Source: Dipteronia dyeriana
Lineage: Eukaryota > Streptophyta > Magnoliopsida > Sapindales > Sapindaceae
Direction of reading: 5' to 3'
Length of the DNA: 64,000 bases
NCBI GenBank assembly: GCA_032871835.1
Contig: CM065296.1
Coordinates: 3,358,001 to 3,422,000, forward strand
The position numbers and the translations under genes were made by a program. Positions within the stretch are counted from its first letter, which is position 1, and every line of letters begins with the position of its first letter. The notes beneath the pieces were generated by a model, which was given only the letters and a program-made list of their open reading frames with translations, did not search any database and had not been told where the DNA came from. Shown here one piece after another: positions 57,311-64,000 of this stretch.

Positions 57311-58877
57311 CTAATAATGAGGTGGTGGTGGTGGCCATAAGGATCCGGCATCAATTCCTTCCTTTTCCAACGAGTTGCTGCTGCTGCTATGTCCTCTGCT
57401 TCCTTTCTCAATATCTCCATGACAGTCAGGACAATAGCCTTCTCCTCTGAAACTACTGGTCAGCCGGTCGGATGAACTGGAAACTGGGGCTAGAATCCTG
57501 ATCCTGAAGCTGAGCCTGTACTTTGTGTCCATGGGTATGGAGGCCTATAACCTAGAAATGGTTGTGGGGGCTGGTATCTGGGAGCAGGATACGGGTGCCA
57601 TGGATAAGGAACCGGTTCATTTCTCTCTCATATGGCCGTAGATGGAGCTCCTGCCTTAAATCTGTAATACCCTGTCTAAATCCTGCATTCAACATATCTA
57701 TCTTAGCCATCATCCGTTGTTCCATCCACTGCATGTGTTGAAGGATTGAGTGCTGGGCATCTCCAATGGCATTTAAATTTACTATGGCTGCATCAGCCTG
57801 CTGTCCTCTAGAGAGTTTGGTAGCTGCTAACAAACGCTCCAAGGCTGGGAGGGAACCATCATCCTCAAGCAACCTCTCTTTATCAATATCATTTGCCTGC
57901 TCATCCCGAACGGGCTTCACGTCATCATCATCTGATTGATTTTAACCTACTCTCCCTCTTTTCTTCTTGGATCGGCTGCCCTCACCTCTATCAAGTCTCG
58001 CCAAACCTCACCCCGAAAAAAGTGAATACCAGTTACAGATCCCAAAATCAGGTCCGGTCTTAACAAACTCATTAGAAGACATGTCTACACCCGCCTCCTG
58101 GCAGAAAAATATGATAAGACAAGGGAACACCATTGCTTCTTTCCTTGTTATGTCCCTTGCTGACTTGTGAATCTTCATCTTCACAATCACCCTCACATCC
58201 AAAGGATATCCATGCTTAAGGCAGTAAAACAAGTTGGCTACCTCATAAGTAACCATAGTACGATGTCTGCATGGCCTCAAGGAATGGAAAATGAAAATGT
58301 GCCAGAAATCCATCTCTAATAACAACCTCTTCTGCTTGATCGGGTTGGACTTGGAGTTCCAAAACTCCATTGACTGGGCTACCAAATTGTTGGCTAGGTT
58401 AATGTTCATTCTAGAGAATATGTCAAACTGGGAAACCCCCTTGAACATGGCAAATGTCTGTGGAAGTTCTGTCCTGTAATGTCTGTTAATGTCTCCAGAA
58501 TTGATCTGAACTTCTCTACCACGAACCAAGACCGAACATCCTAAGTTGTAGTTCTTCTCAATTACCCCTACGTAAAATTCTTTAACAATCTGAGGGCAAT
58601 ATTTTGCAGGCCTCTGAACATACGTGCCCCAACCTTGAGCTTCAACCATCCCAGGAATTGGAGTCTCATTCAACTCACTCAACTTGATCCCCCTCTCCGG
58701 TATGAACTTCTTCCCATTGAACTTTGTTATCCTAGCCAAAAAATCAGGGTTTTCAGCACAAGGGGGTATCTGTCTCTTTCCTTTGTCTTGGCCCCTTCGT
58801 GGCATTTCCATAATACTAGAATCTCTGGTTTCAGTATGGCTAGAATCGACCTTAGCTGTCTGTTTGGTTCTAGCCAT
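57311..58877 (-). pseudogene. Extra ORF of the Athila-like retrotransposon (copy B)
   Basis: The first 289 codons are open (MARTKQTAKVDSSH; GKKFIPERGIKLSEL; KYCPQIVKEFYVGVIEKNYN; LVRGREVQINSGDINRHY; FDIFSRMNINLANNLVAQSM; LLLEMDFWHIFIFHSLRP; EAMVFPCLIIFFCQEAG). A TGA ends the frame after YSLFSG where copy A has arginine; downstream ALERLLAATKLSRGQQADA, HSILQHMQWMEQRMMAKI and, with more breaks, WPPPPPHY follow. Resembles the plant 'putative transposon protein' domain encoded after integrase in Athila-type elements. Role unknown; no membrane segment or signal peptide is obvious, so an envelope function is not supported. Better preserved than copy A at 27534-29099. Confidence 0.78.
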
Positions 58878-59399
58878 TTCTCTCATCAAAACAACAACTG
58901 TGTCGCTTCAAATTGGGATCACTCCACAACTCTGGTAATCCAATACACCATGGATACCACAAACCACCACCACACAATCACAATATATGCAGAATATCAC
59001 TATCAAAGATCAATTACCAAATAATCCCGAAATTCACCCCTAAATATGCCTTAATTCCACTAATTCAATCAATTTCGCTCACAATTCTGTCAAAAACATG
59101 AAATCAAGACTATATATATATTTCAATAACTCTACAACCCCAAACCCACACTTTAATTCACACAGAATATGCATAAAATTTTATCACCCACAAGATTTCA
59201 CAAAACCCCCAAATCAACCCTAGACATGTAAGAGATTACAGGACTAGGATTTGGGACTAACAAGGGCCAAAAACAAGTGAAAGGAATAAGGAATTACGGT
59301 TGTGCGGGTTGGAAGTCTTCGACATCGTGTGGAGGGAGAAGAGGTCGCGGTTGGATTTTGAAAAGTTTGATGAGGAACTGCCTGCCACGAACTGTTCAT

Positions 59400-59750
59400 T
59401 TTATACTGGGTGCATGTCGCGATCGACGTGTCACGGTCGTCCATGATGGAAAATCAAACCGCGACACACCGCCTTCTCGTTGTGCTCCTATATATCTGAT
59501 GTCACGGTTATCAACCACGTGACATGTGATGTGACATGTCGAGCGATAGCAACCCCTTGAATTTGTCGCATGGTTGAGTCGCGGTCGTACATGACAAAAA
59601 GCCAGACCGCGACACACCACCTGTTTGCTTGTTTTATTGTCGCGTTTGCGGCATCAGCGACACCTTAGGCGATAACAACTCCTTGATTTTGTCGCGTGGA
59701 AAAGTTGCGGTCATCCATGACTACGTCATGACAGCGACATACCTGGAAAA
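59400..59750. repeat. GC-rich palindromic modules, site 3
   Basis: TCACGGTCGTCCATGATGG with ACCGCGACACACCGCC, GTCACGGTTATCAACCACG, and TCGCGGTCGTACATGAC with GACCGCGACACACC. In the Athila-like element it lies between integrase and extra ORF, the same position relative to the ORF as site 1. Confidence 0.8.
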
Positions 59751-59889
59751 GTCCTCCTTAATGCAATTAAGTGTTCCAAAGCGCCTAACCTGCACACATA
59801 CTCAACAACAAATATATCAAGGGCATTTGCTTGAAAAACATGGGTCGGGAAAGATTAAATTGAGCTACTAGACTTGTATGCAAAATGAA

Positions 59890-59905
59890 AAATCACCCCC
59901 CCAAA
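59890..59905 (-). other. Internal purine tract downstream of integrase
   Basis: On the minus strand AGGTTTGGGGGGGTGATTTT. The equivalent at copy A is at about 30299-30312. It resembles the tract at the LTR edge and could be a secondary (central) polypurine tract. Confidence 0.45.
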
Positions 59906-60153
59906 CCTATGTTTTTCAACACCTCATACTATAATCACGGATTGTTTCTAAAAATTAAGGTGTGGATGAACTTAGACTTGGGAGTGAAGTAGAATCACTA
60001 TCATTCACAATTATTATATAAACTTACAATTTATTTGAAAAGAAGGTACCTAGGTGGGTTGCCTCCCACCAAGCGCACTATTTAACATCTAGGTAAGACG
60101 TGGTGAGAGCACTACGGCTCTTGGAGCTCTATCTCTTCCAACCAAGCAAGGTT

Positions 60154-61023
60154 TCATAATTCCTTCACATAAGGTTTCACCCTTTGCCCGTTGATGACAA
60201 ACTTTTCCCCATTCTTCTCATCTTCCACTTCCACTGCCCCATTTGAGAACACTTGAGTCAACCAGAACGGTCTAAACCATCTAGACTTCAATTTTTCGGG
60301 AAACAACTTGAGGCGGCAATTGAACAAGAGGACTAACATTCCCAGGTGAAGATCCTTGTGAACTATCATCTTGTCATGAATGCGCTTGGTCTTCTCCTTG
60401 TACAATCTTGAGCTTTCATAAGCCTCTAACCGAAATTCCTTCAACTCATTAAGTTGCAATTTCCTTTCTTCACCGGCCTTGTCATAGTCTAAATTCAAAT
60501 TTTGAACTATCCAAAAGGCCCGATGCTCGAGTTCCACAGGAAGATGGCATGCCTTCCCAAAGACCAACCTATACATGCTCATCCCAATATGTGTCTTGAA
60601 AGTTGTCCTATATACCCATAAGGCGTCATCTAACTTTGAGGCCCAATCCTTTCTAGTTGAGTTAACCGTCTTCTCAAGGATATTCTTAACTTGCATATTG
60701 CTGACCTCGACTTGGGCCGATGTTTGTGGGTGGTAAGGGGTGACTATCTTAGTCCTCACACCGTATTTTTTCATAAGAGCAACAAATGACTTGTTACAAA
60801 AGTGTGTTCCTCCATCACTAATTATAGCCCTAGGGGTCCCAAATCTAGTAAATATGGCATCCTTCACAAACTTTACCACCGTTTTTCCATCGTTAATTCT
60901 TGTAGCACGTGCTTCTACCTGTTTTGACACATAATCAAAAGCACTAAGGATGTAGCTAAACCTATAAGAGGATGGGAATGGTCCCATGAAATCGATCCCC
61001 CATACATCAAATAGCTCGACCAC
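60154..61023 (-). pseudogene. Athila-like integrase, N-terminally truncated
   Basis: A clean 289-residue frame. The catalytic triad is complete: [10 protein letters not shown] (D11), [10 protein letters not shown] (D70) and [10 protein letters not shown] (E106), with 35 residues between the second Asp and Glu, the DD35E pattern. Athila-like features include [38 protein letters not shown] and [19 protein letters not shown], and the C terminus ends [17 protein letters not shown]. The zinc-binding N-terminal region and the rest of pol are missing upstream of 61023, so the ATG used here is an internal methionine. Integrases join element DNA to chromosomes; alone, this fragment has no expected activity. 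Confidence 0.85.
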
Positions 61024-61039
61024 TATGGCACTATTTATT

Positions 61040-61560
61040 ATTCATTATAATGTAATTTATGTATACTTAATATAATTTAGGGTTGTGAGACAATATAAAG
61101 AGTCTATAGCCATTGTATTTTACATACTTTTAATGAGAGCAATTGAGAAATAAAAGACTTATCTCTTTGATTTATTCTTTATATCGTCTTATATTTTAAG
61201 TTTATGTTTTATATTCTTGTTTATTCTATTGAAAAATATTTGTGATAAACACATATTTTGAGAGTGTTGTTTGAGTATAATTGATTTCATGAAAATGGAA
61301 AATCAAAGTATATTCGTATTCTCCTCTGTGAGAACATCGAAATGACATACTCAAACTGTCAAAATTATTAATGGGTGAATGAGAAATTGATTCTCAAATT
61401 AAGCCCATTGTATAGGGAAAAATGGACATCCCACATTGGTTAAGGAAAACACTTATATATAGTATATAAGTGGTGTGATAGAAGCTTATCGACGCGTGTA
61501 GCATAAAGGCTCTCTCTCGCGTGCAAATTATGGACCTCGAACCTTATATTCTTGTACAAG
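61040..61560 (+). repeat. Copia-type LTR fragments
   Basis: 61225-61560 matches the LTR at 40560-40894 in the opposite orientation (TTTGTGATAAACACATATTT; GGGTGAATGAGAAATTGATT; ATAAAGGCTCTCTCTCGCG). 61040-61220 has the look of an LTR 3' region (AATGAGAGCAATTGAGAAAT) but was not matched elsewhere. The fragment abuts the truncated Athila-like integrase. Confidence 0.65.
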
Positions 61561-61970
61561 TATATATGTTTATGTTAGAAAAATCAAAAAGGTCTTGAAA
61601 AAGAAAGAATCAATAAAAAAAAAAATCTTTGATTCAAGCCCAAAAAAAGGCTTAAAGGAGTATAGTTAAAAATAGTTGAAAATCATGATTGCTCGGGTTG
61701 AAAAATAGAAATGGGTTGACAAGCCACATGCATACACACTCTCATATATTGAAATCTATTCTCTTAAAAGCAAAAATTCCAGATGATAATCGATTTGATA
61801 TTTTATGGAAAAGATTAAGATGAATAGATGTTGATGATTCAATTACTCCTTTATATATGTTTGAAGCAATTTCACACACACATTTGATTTGCTTATAAGT
61901 GAATTTGGTTTACTAGTAATTTTACTGGTTGACAAGCTAATAATACAAATAATTATTATTTTTTCTTGAA
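61561..61970. other. No gene recognised
   Basis: AT-rich sequence; nothing supported. Confidence 0.5.
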
Positions 61971-61971
61971 G

Positions 61972-62640
61972 ACATCCCTTAGCTTAATTAAGGGGTAGGT
62001 CTATTTTTACAGCTACAACAAATCCCTAAATGGCTCCCTTGATTGTGTTCTGGTGAAGTTCACTCCCTTAATTAAGAGGTGTTTTATGACCCCTATAAAG
62101 TAGGCTCCACCTATTTAAGATTATTTTATTTTAAAAAAAACACCATATATTTGAATTTGAATTAAACTGACATCTTAACAGCTCTTTTGTTTTTTTTTTC
62201 ATTGAAGAATCCTAACAGCTCTTTTGGTTTTTTTTTTTTAATTACCAACAACTCTTTTATTTCACTTAAATTGGTTAGTATTTATCGTAAAATTTTCACA
62301 CTTTATCTGATTTTTTACATTTGTTGTAAATGGAACATAATGATGATTATTACAATTAAACTCTGTTTATGAGTAAGCTTTTGATTTTTTATAATTTAAA
62401 AAAATTATGAAGTTGGATTGATAAATATTACCTTTAAAATCTATTTAAAACTCATAACTGACAAATAATATCTAATATTTATTAAATACAATATCTAACA
62501 TTTAAATAATAATAATAAAACAGTTAAATGGACCATTTAAGGGAGTACTGTTAGAACACATACTCCCTTAATGATCCCTTATAATAACATACACCCTTAA
62601 ATAAGGGAGTTTCTAAGAGAGACGTTGCAAATGTTCCTAG
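61972..62640. mobile_element. Possible MITE with CTCCCTTAATTAAG-type inverted repeats
   Basis: Subterminal ACTCCCTTAATTAAGAGGTGT (62050-62070) faces an inverted ACACCCTTAAATAAGGGAGT (62589-62608), and further TTAAGGGAGT/ACTCCCTTAA pairs lie around 62538-62570. Ends are not defined and no target duplication is seen. Confidence 0.4.
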
Positions 62641-63010
62641 ATGTTTATGAAATTTTATCAATAAAAATGTAACCCTTTGTGTTATATAAAAAACATGTAT
62701 TATAGATGGAAGACAAACACGAATAAAGTGCTTTTGATATGCGGTTAAGCATCAAAATCACCTTTTTTTCAACAGTAAAAATAGGGAGAAATTATTAATG
62801 ATAATAAATTATTAATAATGTTAGAAAGTATAATGAATAAAATCTTCAAGTGGAAGATCCAATATTTCTTTCTATATAACACCCGTTAATAATTATTCTT
62901 CTACCACAAAAGAAAATCAGAAGTGCTTAGAATTATTTTTCTTTCTATCACAAAAAGCAGAATCATCAAAGAAGTGCTTCTCTATATATTTTGAAGAAAA
63001 TGCTGGAATC
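62641..63010. repeat. Dispersed unit, second copy
   Basis: Matches the 3' part of 52480-52930: ATCAATAAAAATGTAACCC, CAAGTGGAAGATCCAATATT and TTAGAATTATTTTTCTTTC. Confidence 0.75.
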
Positions 63011-63184
63011 CATCACTACCACTAATTTTTTTTTTTTTATATTTCGGGTTCAGCAATTACCAATATTCCTCATGTGAATAGAATTCGATTAAAATAGCTA
63101 CTTTAGTACTACCCACAAATATACAGATTAACTATGAAAGTAGATGCTTATAAATATACAGATTAACTACAAGATATCTCCCTT

Positions 63185-63485
63185 GTAGAAATAGCTATGA
63201 TGTTAATACTGGCATATTTTATCTTTTCGGATATTAAATTTCCGTCGTTGAAAATTATAGCTAACGAACGAGTGTCTATGTCTACTAAAAATCGAGTTAA
63301 AAAACATGAAAAGAAAATGGAGGGTCAGATACTTGGATGTTTATCAAATTCAATCAACAAAAATTGTAATCAACGGAATTATATTAAAACATGTCACGAA
63401 TAAAGTGCTTTGATATGCAATTAAACATGAAAATCACTTCTTTTTTTTAATGTTGTACTCAAATTAATAATAATATTAGAGCATA
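63185..63485. repeat. Dispersed unit, third copy
   Basis: Matches the 5' part of 52480-52930: ATACTGGCATATTTTATC, CTTTTCGGATATTAAATTTC, AAATTCAATCAACAAAAATT. It also shares ACGAATAAAGTGCTTTGATA with 62730-62750, showing that the two right-hand copies are a local tandem duplication. Confidence 0.75.
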
Positions 63486-63825
63486 GTAATTTTCAATTTT
63501 TCTGACATAGACATATATTATAGGTATATCTATAATATACTAATACATATCACCATATTTTTGTCATACGTGTTATTCAATTTCTCTTATACGCACACAA
63601 TATGGGCATATCTATAACATTCTAATACACATCACCACGTGTTTGCCATATAAACAATATAACTTTGATCATAATAATACACATGACAAAAGTGTGGTGA
63701 TTTATATTAGTATGCTATAAATATATCTATATTGTGCCTACTAGAGAAAAAATTATGTATAATTATAATTGAAGTTATGTTGTTTATATGGTAAAAGTGT
63801 GATGATGTGTATTAGTATGTAATAG
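63485..63825. mobile_element. Palindromic MITE-like element
   Basis: ACTAATACATATCACCA, TTCTAATACACATCACCACG and TGCCATATAAACAATATAAC on the left half are inverted in the right half (GTGTGGTGATTTATATTAG, GTTGTTTATATGGTAAAAG, GTGATGATGTGTATTAGTA). The whole 340 bp could form a branched hairpin. 63840-64000 looks like the start of another TIR-type element (TTAGTCTCTTAATTTTTTCA) cut off by the window. Confidence 0.6.
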
Positions 63826-64000
63826 TAACTTTAGTCTCTTAATTTTTTCAAAATACATTACTTTAGTCTCTTTGGCTAAATTACTTATAGTCAACTATGA
63901 CCGAACATATTAAAATACAAAATTACCCTTATATAATTTAATTAAAGAGAGCTTCTTTTGACAATCCAATTTTTTCTTTTTATACTTCTTTTCTAAAGAC

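Larger units (their letters stand above)
53930..61030 (-). mobile_element. Athila-like Ty3/gypsy retrotransposon, 5' truncated
   Basis: Order on the minus strand: integrase (61023-60154), the phrase GCGCTTGGTGGGAGGCAACC about 70 bases after it (characteristic of Athila-type elements, from memory), a G-rich tract at about 59895, GC-rich palindromic modules, the extra ORF (58877-57311), two more GGTTTGGGGGTG tracts (about 56945 and 55335), and the LTR. Gag, protease, RT and RNase H are absent; the left edge of the integrase frame at about 61030 meets unrelated DNA. Confidence 0.75.

Noticed and set aside
57311..58877. Calling the Athila extra ORF an envelope gene
   Set aside because: No signal peptide, transmembrane segment or cleavage site is visible; position alone is insufficient.

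Overview
The window looks like nuclear DNA of a eudicot plant. It is very AT-rich, packed with decayed plant transposable elements (Ty3/gypsy, Ty1/copia, LINE, Mutator-like, hAT, MITEs), and its gene remnants are plant families split by GT-AG introns: B3 domain, LRR receptor-like protein, MGDG synthase. I found no prokaryotic genes, CRISPR arrays or rRNA. Only one protein-coding frame of a host-type gene looks intact, a 123-residue B3-domain ORF. Everything else recognisable is a pseudogene or part of a mobile element.

Layout. 1-12,800: a unit of about 6 kb present twice in direct orientation, each copy carrying a B3-domain frame and an 0.75-0.86 kb inverted-repeat MITE. 14.1-16.0 kb: a spliced-structure pseudogene of MGDG synthase on the minus strand. 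17.35-17.95 kb: an array of self-complementary repeats just upstream of a DUF1985-type pseudogene, which is cut by a third, deleted copy of the 6 kb unit (18.77-21.25 kb). 21.9-24.2 kb: three copies of what looks like a receptor-like-protein upstream region, followed by one truncated LRR pseudogene. 24.5-34.5 kb: a decayed Mutator-like transposase gene and, convergent with it, a DUF1985/Ulp1-type pseudogene lacking its protease end. They are separated by an AT-rich repeat family into which a piece of an Athila-like retrotransposon has been placed between direct repeats.

35.6-42.5 kb: LINE 3' end, a minus-strand copia element with one LTR and a 3'-truncated pol, and an LTR-like block containing a tRNA-like sequence. 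42.46-49.82 kb: a nearly complete plus-strand chromovirus-type Ty3/gypsy element whose 5' LTR is truncated. 50.1-53.7 kb: a TIR element with a minisatellite core, a MITE nested in a foldback element, and a hAT relic reduced to its BED-finger and dimerisation ends. 53.9-61.0 kb: the 3' two thirds of an Athila-like element on the minus strand (integrase, extra ORF, polypurine tracts, LTR). 61-64 kb: a copia LTR fragment, local duplications and palindromic MITEs.

How the parts relate. The retroelement genes are remnants of polyproteins rather than host functions. Shared segments tie distant parts together: the B3 unit (three copies), the Athila extra ORF (27.5 and 57.3 kb), GC-rich palindromic modules (29.6, 54.8, 59.4 kb), copia LTRs (39.8 and 61.2 kb, opposite strands) and a host-like repeat (52.5, 62.6, 63.2 kb). 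All family assignments are by eye from motifs; no database search was possible.
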